From: Streptomyces cirratus
GTDB taxonomy: Bacteria; Actinomycetota; Actinomycetes; Streptomycetales; Streptomycetaceae
Assembly: GCF_014650775.1 (NCBI RefSeq)
Contig: NZ_BMVP01000002.1
Span: forward strand, 372,001 to 436,000
DNA length: 64,000 bases
Reading direction: 5' to 3'
Of the stretch, positions 1 to 9,204 are shown piece after piece. A program made the translations under genes and the position numbers. Each line of letters begins with the position of its first letter. Positions within the stretch are counted from its first letter, which is position 1. Below the pieces are notes generated by a model, which did no database searches, was not told where the DNA came from, and saw only the letters and a program-made list of their open reading frames with translations.

Positions 1-870
1 GGTCCCCCGCGGGGGTAGCCCGGCTCGCCGGGCGGGGTCGCTGTGCGGTCCCCCGCGGGGGTGGCCCGGCTCGCCGGGCGGGGTGGGTTTTCGCCTCAAA
101 CGCCGGCGAGGCTGGGAGTGGCTGCGCCTGGGCGGGGTGCCGGGGGCGCGGGCGGGGTGGGGGGTCGTCCGGGGCGGGCATGATTTATGGCGCCGACCCC
201 GAGTCCGAGAAGCGCGGGCCCTACGCGCCACAAATCACGTTTTAGCCCCGTCCAACCCCCCACCCCGCCCCCACCCCCGACCAACACGTCCAACCCCGCC
301 GGGGAGACGACCAGTCCCCACCCCCGGCCGACATGTCTGCCCCGCCGGGGAGACAAGCCGCCCCCACCCCCGGCCCACCGGTCGTGACGATCAGATTCCC
401 ACTCACCGGGCCGGGGTCGGGGGTGTGGTGGGGTGTTGACCGGGGCTAAAACGTGATTTGTGGCCGCCGGGGGGCTCCACTTCGCCTACGCCGAACGGGC
501 GCCATAAATCATGCCCGCCCCGGACAACACCCCACCGCACGCCCGGCCCCGGCCCCCACCTCCAGCCCCGCCGGCGTTTGAGGCGAACCCTGACCCCGCC
601 CGGCGGCTCGGGCAGCCCCTGCGGGGGGCCGGGCAGCGATCCCGCCCGGCGGCTCGGGCAGCCCCGCGGGGGGCCGGGCAGCGATCCCGCCCGGCGGCTC
701 GGGCAGCCCCGCGGGGGGCCGGGCAGCGATCCCGCCCCGCGGGCCGGGCAGCCCCGCGGGGGAACGCGCACCGACCCCGCCCCGCGGGCCGGCCACCCCC
801 GCGGGGGACCGCGCAGCGACCCCGCCCGGCGGCTCGGCCGCCCCCGCGGGGGCGGGTGAAACGCCCGGCC
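1..870. repeat. Gene-free GC-rich region built as a large imperfect palindrome of 46-bp repeats
   Basis: No convincing gene is seen. A 46-bp GC-rich unit occurs about twice in one orientation at 1-92 and several times in the opposite orientation at about 598-855. Between them are matched inverted segments: 91-106 with 571-586, 178-194 with 498-514 (containing CATGATTTATGG), and 228-250 with 441-463 (containing AAATCACGTTTTAGC). All have their axis near 340-346, so the whole stretch is one imperfect inverted repeat of roughly 850 bp. The short AT-rich islands stand out against the GC-rich background. Function is unknown. Confidence 0.75.
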
Positions 871-874
871 AGGG

Positions 875-1687
875 CTACGGTTCGCCGAAGCGCGCAAGGG
901 CGAGGGAGCCCGCGACCGCCACCGCGAAGCCGAGGACGGCCAGCCACGTCAGGCCCTCGCGGGTGCTGTCCCCGAGCCAGGCCACGCCCACCGCCGCCGG
1001 GCCGAGCGTCTCGCCCAGCACCATCCCCGCCGTCGCCGCCGTCACCGACCCCCGCTGGAGCGCCGACGTGAGCAGCAAGAACGCCGCGCCCCCGCCCAAC
1101 AGCAGCGCGTACACCGCCGGGTTGCCGAGGTCCGGGCCGTCGATGAGGCGGACCGCCACCTCCACCACCCCGAAGCCGGTCCCCGCCGCCAGGCCCAGCG
1201 CCAGGGCCCGGGCGCGGCCCGGGAGCCGGCCCGCCGCCGCCCCGGCGACCAGCACCAGCGCCGCCACCCCCAGCAGCGCCGCCCGCAGCGCGGGCGGCCC
1301 CGTCTCCGTGCCCTCCTCGCCCGAGGACAGCCCCAGCATCACCAGCCCCCCGCACACCACCGCGACGGCCCCCCACTCCGCCCGGCTCAGCCGGACCCGC
1401 ATCAGCCGCGCCGCGACCACCGCCGTCACCGCCAGGCTGGCCGCGAGCGCCGCGCCCACCACGTAGATGGGGATGTGCCGCAGCGCCACGATCTGGAGGA
1501 CGAACCCCATCGCGTCCAGGCCCAGCCCCGCAACGTACCGCCACTGCCGCACCGCCCGCAGCAGGAGGGCCGCATCCACCCCGGACCCCGTCCCCGGCTC
1601 CGCCGCCCGCGCGGCCACCGCCTGCAGGACCGACGCCGTCCCGAAACAGACCGCCGCACCCAGCGCGCAAACCATCCCAATCAGCAC
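875..1687 (-). CDS. EamA/DMT-family membrane transporter
   Basis: This is a hydrophobic protein of about 270 residues with roughly nine or ten membrane segments, typical of the drug/metabolite transporter superfamily in the inner membrane. It has glycine- and alanine-rich helices such as LVMLGLSSG and an ETLGPAAVGVAWLGD segment near the C-terminus, as in the last helix pair of EamA proteins. The start is uncertain: GTG at 1687 or ATG at 1675 both precede the first helix (VCALGAAVCFGTASVLQ), and neither has a clear ribosome-binding site. It diverges from the lipoprotein gene at 1802. The substrate cannot be inferred. Confidence 0.8.
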   Translation of the reverse strand: MLIGMVCALGAAVCFGTASVLQAVAARAAEPGTGSGVDAALLLRAVRQWRYVAGLGLDAMGFVLQIVALRHIPIYVVGAALAASLAVTAVVAARLMRVRLSRAEWGAVAVVCGGLVMLGLSSGEEGTETGPPALRAALLGVAALVLVAGAAAGRLPGRARALALGLAAGTGFGVVEVAVRLIDGPDLGNPAVYALLLGGGAAFLLLTSALQRGSVTAATAGMVLGETLGPAAVGVAWLGDSTREGLTWLAVLGFAVAVAGSLALARFGEP

Positions 1688-1801
1688 GAACAGACTGTAG
1701 GCCAGCGTCGTGACGAGGGCGTGACGACGGCCGGATTCCGTCCCCCCGCCACCCCGCTCTAGGCTGTCGGCCAACGCCACCCAGGGGGAGCGAACCCGTA
1801 C

Positions 1802-2101
1802 ATGGACACCACCGACACCACCACCACCCGGCGCCGCATGCGTTCCGGCGCCGTCGCCCTCGGCGGCATGGGCCTGCTCGCCGCCACCCTCGTGGCCTGC
1901 GGCAGCAGCGAGCCCGACAAGCGCTGCGCCGACCGCGCCACCTTGCAGAAGCTGAACGAGAAGGAGTGCAGGAGCGGCGGCCACGGCGCGTACTACTACG
2001 GCGGCAGCACCAGCAGCGGCAAGGTCAAGGGCGGCAGCTTCGACAAGTCCGCCGTCACCCGCGGCGGCATCGGCGGCCACAGCGGCTCCAGCGGCGGCTG
2101 A
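1802..2101 (+). CDS. Short YgiB-like (DUF1190-like) lipoprotein
   Basis: This 99-residue protein has an N-terminal signal (RRRMRSGAVALGG...) ending in the lipobox LVAC at about residues 32-35, so it is probably a membrane-anchored lipoprotein. The mature part contains paired cysteines (KRCADR, KECRSGG), a glycine/tyrosine-rich stretch (GAYYYGG) and a C-terminal SAVTRGGIGGHSGSSGG. That tail resembles the TVTRGGFG tail of enterobacterial YgiB. The next gene, 14 bp away, encodes a YgiC-like ATP-grasp enzyme, and ygiB-ygiC is a known gene pair. The YgiB relationship is inferred from the tail, cysteines and context. The protein is much shorter than E. coli YgiB. Confidence 0.75.
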   Translation: MDTTDTTTTRRRMRSGAVALGGMGLLAATLVACGSSEPDKRCADRATLQKLNEKECRSGGHGAYYYGGSTSSGKVKGGSFDKSAVTRGGIGGHSGSSGG

Positions 2102-2115
2102 GGAAAGGCGGCCAC

Positions 2116-3306
2116 GTGAAGCGGCACACCATCGAGCCCCGCCCCGACTGGCAGAAGACCGTCGAGGAACAGGGCCTGATCTACCCCCTGACCCGCTACC
2201 CCGACGACTCCCTGCGCCCCTACTGGGACGAGAGCGCGTACTACTCCTTCTCCCTCCCCGAGGTCGAGGCGCTGGAGAACGTCGTCGAGGAACTGCACGC
2301 CATGTGCCTCGCCGCGGCCGCCCACATCGTCGAGCACGAACGCTTCGCGGACCTCGGCATCAAGGACCCCCGGCTCGCCGCCCGTATCGCCGAGTCCTGG
2401 CGGCGCCGCGCGGAACAGCCGTCCCTGTACGGCCGTTTCGACCTGCGCTACGACGACTCCGGAGCGCCCGCCAAGCTGCTGGAGTACAACGCAGACACCC
2501 CCACCTCCCTGGTCGAGGCGGCGAGCCCGCAGTGGTTCTGGATGGAGGAACGCTTCCCCGGCGCCGACCAGTGGAACTCCCTGCACGAGCGCCTCGTCGA
2601 AGCGTGGCGCCGGCAGGCGGAGCTGCTGCCGCCCGGGCCCGTCCACTTCGCGCACTCCGAGACCGACGAGCTGGGCGAGGACCTGATGACGGTCGCCTAC
2701 CTCAAGGAGACCGCCGAGCAGGCGGGACTGGCCACGCACGCCCTGTCGGTGGAACAGATCGGCTGGGACAGCCTGTCCGGCCGGTTCGTGGACGACAGGC
2801 TGCGCTTCATCCGCAGCTGCTTCAAGCTCTACCCGTGGGAGTGGCTGGCCGGGGACGCATTCGGCCCGCAGGTCCTCGACACGTACGACCACGGCGGCGG
2901 CTCCGGCAGCACCTGCTGGATCGAGCCGCTGTGGAAGATGCTCCTCGCCAACAAGGCGCTGCTGGCGATCTTGTGGGAGCTGTTCCCCGAGCACCCGAAC
3001 CTGCTGCCCGCCTACCTCGTCGGGCCGCGCGAGCTCGCGGACACCACCGGGTACGCGGCCAAGCCGCTGCTGGGCCGCGAGGGCGCGGGGGTCACCCTGC
3101 ACCCGGTGGGCGGGGCACCGTTCGCGCCGGAGGAGGGCGAGACGTACGTCTTCCAGGGCCTGGCCCCGCTGCCGGACTTCGACGGCAACCGGGTGGTGCT
3201 CGGCGCGTGGGTCGTCGAGGAGGAGGCGGCGGGGCTGGGCATCAGGGAATCGGCGGGGCCGGTCACGGACGAGTACGCCCGCTTCCTGCCCCACGTCATC
3301 CTGTAG
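2116..3306 (+). CDS. Glutathionylspermidine synthase-like ATP-grasp protein (YgiC/YjfC type)
   Basis: This 396-residue cytoplasmic protein begins at GTG 2116 with AGGAAAGG just upstream. Its sequence follows the C-terminal amidase-ligase half of glutathionylspermidine synthase. It has LYGRFDLRYD and KLLEYNADTPTSLVEAA near residues 110-140, the PLLGREGAGV ATP-grasp loop near 320, and a closing GNRVVLGAWVV segment. Family members join an amine to a carboxyl group using ATP. Homologues without the amidase domain (YgiC, YjfC) have no firmly established substrate, so the reaction is not assigned here. It is probably cotranscribed with the YgiB-like lipoprotein. Its 3' end converges on rocD with an 11-bp gap. 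Confidence 0.88.
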   Translation: MKRHTIEPRPDWQKTVEEQGLIYPLTRYPDDSLRPYWDESAYYSFSLPEVEALENVVEELHAMCLAAAAHIVEHERFADLGIKDPRLAARIAESWRRRAEQPSLYGRFDLRYDDSGAPAKLLEYNADTPTSLVEAASPQWFWMEERFPGADQWNSLHERLVEAWRRQAELLPPGPVHFAHSETDELGEDLMTVAYLKETAEQAGLATHALSVEQIGWDSLSGRFVDDRLRFIRSCFKLYPWEWLAGDAFGPQVLDTYDHGGGSGSTCWIEPLWKMLLANKALLAILWELFPEHPNLLPAYLVGPRELADTTGYAAKPLLGREGAGVTLHPVGGAPFAPEEGETYVFQGLAPLPDFDGNRVVLGAWVVEEEAAGLGIRESAGPVTDEYARFLPHVIL

Positions 3307-3317
3307 CGGCCGGGCCG

Positions 3318-4523
3318 TCAGACCGCCAGCACCGTGCGGAGCTGGTCCAGGCCCCAGTCCAGGTCCTCCTTGCTGATCACCAGGGGCGGGGCGATCCGGA
3401 TGGTCGAGCCGTGGGTGTCCTTCACCAGCACCCCGAGCTCCATCAGCTTCTCGGAGATCTCCCGGCCCGTGCCGTGCGCCGGGTCGATGTCGACGCCCGC
3501 CCACAGGCCGCGCCCCCGTACGGCGGTCACGGCGCCGCCGCCCACCAGCAGGTTCAGTTCCCGGTGCAGGTGGTCGCCGAGCTCGGTGGCGCGCTGCTGG
3601 AACTCGCCGGTCCGCAGCATCGCGATCACCTCCAGTGCGACGGCGCAGGCCAGCGGGTTCCCGCCGAAGGTGGACCCGTGCTCGCCGGGCCGGAACACCC
3701 CGAGCACGTCCCGGTCGGCGACGACGGCGGAGACGGGGACGACGCCGCCGCCCAGCGCCTTGCCGAGGACGTACACGTCCGGCACGACCCCCTCGTGCGC
3801 GCACGCGAAGGTCTCGCCGGTACGGCCGAGGCCCGACTGGATCTCGTCCGCCATGAACAGGACGTTCCGCTCGCGCGTGAGTTCCCGTACGCCCTGGAGG
3901 TAGCCGGCCGGGGGTACGAGGACGCCCGCCTCGCCCTGGATCGGCTCCAGCAGGACGGCCACGGTGTTCGGGGTCAGGGCGTGGGAGAGCGCGGTGAGGT
4001 CCCCGTACGGGACGATCTCGAAGCCGGGGGTGTAGGGCCCGAAGTGGTCGCGGGCTTCGTGGTCCGTCGAGAAGGACACGATGGTGGTGGTCCGGCCGTG
4101 GAAGTTGTCGGCCGCGACGACGATCTTGGCGTGACCGTCCGGGACGCCCTTGACCTCGTAGCCCCACTTGCGGGCGGTCTTGACCGCCGTCTCCACCGCC
4201 TCCGCGCCCGTGTTCATCGGCAGCACCATCTCCTTGCCGCACAGGGCGGCGAGTTCGGTGCAGAAGTCCGCGAAGCGGTCGTGGTGGAAGGCGCGGGAGG
4301 TGAGCGTGACCCGCTCCAGCTGGGCGCGGGCGGCGTCGATCAGACGGCGGTTGCCGTGACCGAAGTTGAGCGCCGAGTAGCCGGCGAGCATGTCGAGGTA
4401 CCTGCGGCCCTCCACGTCGGTCATCCACGCGCCCTCCGCCGACGAGACGACGATGGGGAGCGGGTGGTAGTTGTGCGCGCTGTGCGCGTCGGCGGTGCGG
4501 ATGGCATCAGCAGTCTTCGACAC
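3318..4523 (-). CDS. rocD: Ornithine--oxo-acid transaminase
   Basis: This 401-residue class-III PLP aminotransferase converts ornithine and 2-oxoglutarate to glutamate semialdehyde and glutamate in arginine/ornithine breakdown and proline formation. It shows the substrate/PLP motif MNTGAEAVE near residue 103, FHGRT near 141, MADEIQSGLGRTG near 224 with the PLP aspartate, and LGKALGGG with the Schiff-base lysine at about K255. Length and order match bacterial RocD. It is transcribed away from glyA, with about 230 bp between the two starts. No other arg/roc genes are adjacent. Confidence 0.93.
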   Translation of the reverse strand: MSKTADAIRTADAHSAHNYHPLPIVVSSAEGAWMTDVEGRRYLDMLAGYSALNFGHGNRRLIDAARAQLERVTLTSRAFHHDRFADFCTELAALCGKEMVLPMNTGAEAVETAVKTARKWGYEVKGVPDGHAKIVVAADNFHGRTTTIVSFSTDHEARDHFGPYTPGFEIVPYGDLTALSHALTPNTVAVLLEPIQGEAGVLVPPAGYLQGVRELTRERNVLFMADEIQSGLGRTGETFACAHEGVVPDVYVLGKALGGGVVPVSAVVADRDVLGVFRPGEHGSTFGGNPLACAVALEVIAMLRTGEFQQRATELGDHLHRELNLLVGGGAVTAVRGRGLWAGVDIDPAHGTGREISEKLMELGVLVKDTHGSTIRIAPPLVISKEDLDWGLDQLRTVLAV

Positions 4524-4634
4524 GGGGTCTCCGATCGTCCGTCAGGCAGTCGACGAGGGTGGCGTCACTTTCCATGTTCGCTCGTATACCGGACGGAGAA
4601 ACCTTTCTCGTGGCGCGCCCGCTAAGGTGGGCCG

Positions 4635-4724
4635 CACGCACGGCGACTGGCGCACGGGGAAACGACTCCGGGGGAGTCGTGCGGGCAGGACCGCACACAG
4701 GGCCGCTCGCCTGGGCCTCGCGGG
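4635..4724 (+). promoter_or_regulatory. ZTP (pfl-motif) riboswitch in the glyA leader
   Basis: The glyA leader carries the two conserved halves of the pfl/ZTP aptamer. ACTGGCG is at 4646-4652, followed by a small stem and GGGGGAG at about 4670-4676. A linker then leads to CCGCTCGCCTGGGC at 4703-4716. Flanking bases 4635-4640 (GCACGC region) pair with CGTGCG after the first half, giving the expected closing stem. ZTP riboswitches sense the purine intermediate ZTP/ZMP when 10-formyl-THF is low and commonly control glyA, folD, fhs and pur genes. Serine hydroxymethyltransferase directly downstream fits this exactly. Confidence 0.8.
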
Positions 4725-4757
4725 GACGAGACCAGACATCGACCCCGGAGGACCGCC

Positions 4758-6026
4758 ATGACAGCGCGCCGCCATCCCGCCCTTTCCGCGACCGACCCCG
4801 AGCTGGCGTCGTTCGTCGCGGCCGAGGAAACCCTCCAGGCGGAGACGCTCCGCCTCATCCCGAGCGAGAACTACGTGTCCGCGGCAGTGCTGGAGGCTTC
4901 CGGCACCGTCCTGCAGAACAAGTACAGCGAGGGCTACCCGGGCCGCCGTTACTACGAGGGCCAGCAGAACATCGACCGCGTCGAGGCCCTCGCCGTAGAG
5001 CGGGCCAAGGGCCTGTTCGGCGTGGACCACGCGAACGTGCAGCCGTACTCCGGCTCCCCGGCGAACCTCGCCGTGTACCTGGCCTTCGCGGAGCCGGGCG
5101 ACACGGTGATGGGCATGGCCCTGCCGATGGGCGGGCACCTCACGCACGGCTGGGGCGTCTCGGCGACGGGATCCTGGTTCCGGGGCGTGCAGTACGGGGT
5201 CCGCGCCGACTCCGGGCGCATCGACTACGACGCGGTCCGCGAGCTCGCCCTCGCCGAGCGGCCGAAGATCATCTTCTGTGGTGGTACCGCGCTGCCGCGC
5301 ACGATCGACTTCGGGGCCTTCGCGTCGATCGCCAAGGAGGCGGGCTCGATCCTGGTCGCGGACGTGGCGCACATCGCGGGCCTGATCGCGGGCGGGGCGC
5401 ACCCCAGCCCGGCGGGCCACGTGGACGTCATCTCCACGACCACCCACAAGACCCTGCGCGGACCGCGCGGCGCGATGCTGATGTGCCGGGAGGAGCACGC
5501 GAAGGCGATTGACAAGGCGGTCTTCCCGGGTCTCCAGGGCGGCCCGCACAACCAGACGACGGCGGGCATCGCGGTGGCCCTGCACGAGGCGGCGCAGCCG
5601 GCGTTCGTCACGTACGCGCACGCGGTCGTCGCCAATGCGAAGGCGCTGGCCGCGGCGTTGCTGGAGCGCGGGTTCGACCTGGTGTCGGGGGGTACGGACA
5701 ACCACCTGATCCTGGTGGACCTGACCTCGCGGGGGGTGCCCGGGAAGGTGGCGGCGAAGGCACTGGACCGGGCGGGGATCGTGGTGAACTACAACACGGT
5801 GCCGTTCGATCCGCGCAAGCCGTTCGACCCGTCGGGGATCCGGCTCGGGACGCCGTCGCTGACCTCGCGGGGGCTGTCGGTGGAGCACATGCCGGTGGTG
5901 GCGGACTGGATCTCCCGCGCGGTGGCCGCGGCCGGCTCCGCGGACGAGCGGACGCTGACCGCGATCCGCGGCGAGGTCTCGTCCCTCCTCTCCACCTTCC
6001 CGGCCCCGGGCCTGCCCCTCTCCTGA
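4758..6026 (+). CDS. glyA: Serine hydroxymethyltransferase
   Basis: This 422-residue PLP enzyme interconverts serine plus THF with glycine plus 5,10-methylene-THF, the main source of one-carbon units. It has the N-terminal LIPSENYVS, the GYPGRRYYEG substrate loop, VADVAHIAGLIAGG, and STTTHKTLRGPRG with the PLP lysine at K231. The segment CGGTALPRTIDF differs from the more usual GASAY-type sequence, so this may be the second SHMT paralogue that streptomycetes often carry. The start is ATG 4758 with GGAGGA at 4747-4752. The leader contains a ZTP riboswitch. Confidence 0.95.
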   Translation: MTARRHPALSATDPELASFVAAEETLQAETLRLIPSENYVSAAVLEASGTVLQNKYSEGYPGRRYYEGQQNIDRVEALAVERAKGLFGVDHANVQPYSGSPANLAVYLAFAEPGDTVMGMALPMGGHLTHGWGVSATGSWFRGVQYGVRADSGRIDYDAVRELALAERPKIIFCGGTALPRTIDFGAFASIAKEAGSILVADVAHIAGLIAGGAHPSPAGHVDVISTTTHKTLRGPRGAMLMCREEHAKAIDKAVFPGLQGGPHNQTTAGIAVALHEAAQPAFVTYAHAVVANAKALAAALLERGFDLVSGGTDNHLILVDLTSRGVPGKVAAKALDRAGIVVNYNTVPFDPRKPFDPSGIRLGTPSLTSRGLSVEHMPVVADWISRAVAAAGSADERTLTAIRGEVSSLLSTFPAPGLPLS

Positions 6027-7395
<1,369 letters not shown>

Positions 7396-7419
7396 CCGAC
7401 GAGAGCGCTGGCGGTCCGG

Positions 7420-7454
7420 GGGGTGGTGCCGCCACACTGAGGCGGCAGCACCCC
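7420..7454 (+). terminator. Stem-loop terminator after trpS
   Basis: GGGGTGGTGCCGCC (7420-7433) pairs with GGCGGCAGCACCCC (7441-7454), a 14-bp stem with one mismatch and a 7-base loop, 25 bases after the trpS stop. It has no strong U-tract, as is usual for Streptomyces terminators. Confidence 0.7.
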
Positions 7455-7466
7455 ATCGGGGGACAG

Positions 7467-7505
7467 ACGCAAGCGGCGGACGCAAGCGACGGACGCAAGC
7501 GACAG
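7467..7505. repeat. Three tandem copies of a 13-bp unit
   Basis: The unit ACGCAAGCGRCRG repeats three times without spacing (7467-7479, 7480-7492, 7493-7505) directly before the ribosome-binding site of the next gene. The copies differ at one or two bases. Confidence 0.75.
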
Positions 7506-7520
7506 ACGGAGGAGACAAAC

Positions 7521-8117
7521 GTGGGGACCGTAACGCTCGGCGTTTCGATCGCGGTCCCGGAGCCGTACGGCAGCCGCCTCCAGGAGCTGCGCGCGGGCTT
7601 CGGGGACGCCGCCGCGCACGGCATCCCCACGCACGTCACCCTCGTCCCGCCCACCGAGGTCGACGCCGCCCGGCTCCCGGCCATCCGGGCCCACCTCGCC
7701 GAGGTCGCGGCGGGCTTCCGCGCCTTCGCGATGCGGCTGGAGGGCACGGGAACCTTCCGCCCGCTCTCGCCGGTCGTCTTCGTCAAGGTCGTGGAGGGTG
7801 GCTACGGCTGCACCCTCCTCCAGGGCCGGCTCCGCGACCCCGAGGGGCCGCTGGAGCGCGAGCTGGCGTTCCCGTACCACCCCCACGTCACCGTCGCCCA
7901 CGGGATCTCCGAGGAAGCGATGGACCTGGCGTTCGCCGCGCTGGCCGACTACTGCGCCGAGTGGCTGTGCGAGGGGTTCGCGCTCTACGAGCAGGGCTCG
8001 GACGGCGTCTGGCGGAAGCTGCGCGAGTACCCTTTCGGGCCCGGCCCGGCGGGCCTCCCCACGCAGTCGGGTTCCCCGGCGAACGAGGCGGCCGAGGCGG
8101 TCATACGGCGCTCCTGA
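7521..8117 (+). CDS. 2H phosphoesterase (2'-5' RNA ligase/ThpR-like)
   Basis: This 198-residue protein of the 2H phosphoesterase superfamily carries two catalytic H-x-T motifs, HVT at 38-40 and HVT at 122-124, about 84 residues apart. Family members open 2',3'-cyclic phosphates or act as 2'-5' RNA ligase/cyclic phosphodiesterase on RNA ends. The true substrate here is unknown. The start is GTG 7521 with GGAGGA at about 7508. The C-terminal 20 residues look unstructured. It follows the trpS terminator, so it is probably its own unit. Confidence 0.87.
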   Translation: MGTVTLGVSIAVPEPYGSRLQELRAGFGDAAAHGIPTHVTLVPPTEVDAARLPAIRAHLAEVAAGFRAFAMRLEGTGTFRPLSPVVFVKVVEGGYGCTLLQGRLRDPEGPLERELAFPYHPHVTVAHGISEEAMDLAFAALADYCAEWLCEGFALYEQGSDGVWRKLREYPFGPGPAGLPTQSGSPANEAAEAVIRRS

Positions 8118-8283
8118 CGGAGGGGCCGCAGGGCCTGGAACGTGCGGAACCTGAGCCTCCGTAGGACAAGGGCGTGAAACGGACGCCCCATCGAGTGCGC
8201 TTGGCGAAAAGTCACAATCGACGACCGTAGTACCAAAGTGGTGCAATTCCGGCCATTTACGGCATCCCAATTACGGTGACCCC

Positions 8284-9189
8284 ATGGACTGGCTGACGAA
8301 GATCCCGGTGATCGGGCCGCTGGTGGCCGTCCTGATGCGGACGCACGCCTGGCACTCGTACGAACGGCTCGACCGCGTCCACTGGACCCGGCTCGGCGCC
8401 GCGATCACCTTCATCAGCTTCCTCGCGCTGTTCCCGCTGATCACGGTGGCCGCCGCCGTCGGCGCGGCGCTCCTCAGCCAGGAGCAGCTGGACCGGCTCC
8501 AGAAGACCCTCGCCCAGCAGGTCCCCGGCATCTCCGACCAGCTCGACCTCAACGCACTCGTCGCGAACGCGGGCACCGTCGGACTCGTGGCGGGCGGCCT
8601 GCTGCTCTTCACCGGCATCGGGTGGGTCGGCTCGATGCGGGACTGCCTGCGCGCCGTGTGGCGCAAGGACGACGAGGACCAGGGCAACCCCGTCGTCCGC
8701 AAGGGCAAGGACGCGCTGGTACTGCTCGGCCTCGGCGGCGCGGTCCTGGCCTCGGCCGCCGCCTCGATCGTCGGCTCCAGCGCGGTCGGCAAGTTCGGCA
8801 ACCTGCTCGGCGTCCCGCAGCACGGCGCGGGCGGCGCTGTCCTGCGGACGGGCGCCTTCCTCGTCGGCGTCCTCGCCGCCTTCCTGCTGCTGCTCTACCT
8901 CCTGACGCTGCTCCCCGGGGTCCAGCCGCCGCGCGGCCGCCTGATCCAGGCGGCCCTGATCGGCGCGGCCGGCTTCGAGCTGCTGAAACTGCTGCTCAGC
9001 GGCTACATACGGGAGGTCGCCGGGAAGAGCATGTACGGGGCCTTCGGCGTGCCCATCGCCCTGCTGCTCTGGATCAACTTCACGGCCAAGCTGCTGCTGT
9101 TCTGCGCCGCGTGGACGGCCGCCCGGGGCGACGACCGCGCCGGGCAGCCGGGCGACGAGCACGACGGGCCCGCGGCGAAGCAGCTCTGA
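8284..9189 (+). CDS. YihY/BrkB-family inner-membrane protein
   Basis: This 301-residue protein belongs to the YihY/virulence-factor BrkB family. It opens with WLTKIPVIGPLVAVLMRTH and the characteristic RTHAWHSYERLDRVHWTRLGAAITF, then has about five or six membrane helices. The family signature region GYIREVAGKSMYGAFGVPIALLLWINF lies near residues 240-265. The C-terminal tail is charged and cytoplasmic. Its function is not established; it was once mistaken for RNase BN. The start is ATG 8284 after about 165 bp of less GC-rich intergenic DNA that probably holds the promoter. It converges with the D,D-carboxypeptidase gene. Confidence 0.88.
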   Translation: MDWLTKIPVIGPLVAVLMRTHAWHSYERLDRVHWTRLGAAITFISFLALFPLITVAAAVGAALLSQEQLDRLQKTLAQQVPGISDQLDLNALVANAGTVGLVAGGLLLFTGIGWVGSMRDCLRAVWRKDDEDQGNPVVRKGKDALVLLGLGGAVLASAAASIVGSSAVGKFGNLLGVPQHGAGGAVLRTGAFLVGVLAAFLLLLYLLTLLPGVQPPRGRLIQAALIGAAGFELLKLLLSGYIREVAGKSMYGAFGVPIALLLWINFTAKLLLFCAAWTAARGDDRAGQPGDEHDGPAAKQL

Positions 9190-9204
9190 CGGCCGCCGAC
9201 CGCC

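Noticed and set aside
598..860. Regular repeats with about 46-bp period resembling a CRISPR array
   Set aside because: The repeats are directly joined GC-rich tandem copies without unique spacers, and no cas genes are present.
486..1670. Long minus-strand frame of 394 codons through the repeat region
   Set aside because: It is Gly/Arg/Ala low-complexity translation of GC-rich repeats and lies out of frame with the real DMT transporter gene.
1996..4428. 810-codon minus-strand frame opposite the glutathionylspermidine-synthase-like gene and in another frame of rocD
   Set aside because: It is an antisense shadow of high-GC coding sequence with Arg/Pro/Gly-rich translation and no recognisable domain.
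7467..7505. 13-bp tandem repeats as a mobile-element or CRISPR remnant
   Set aside because: There are only three short adjacent copies and no associated genes. It is more likely replication slippage in a leader.
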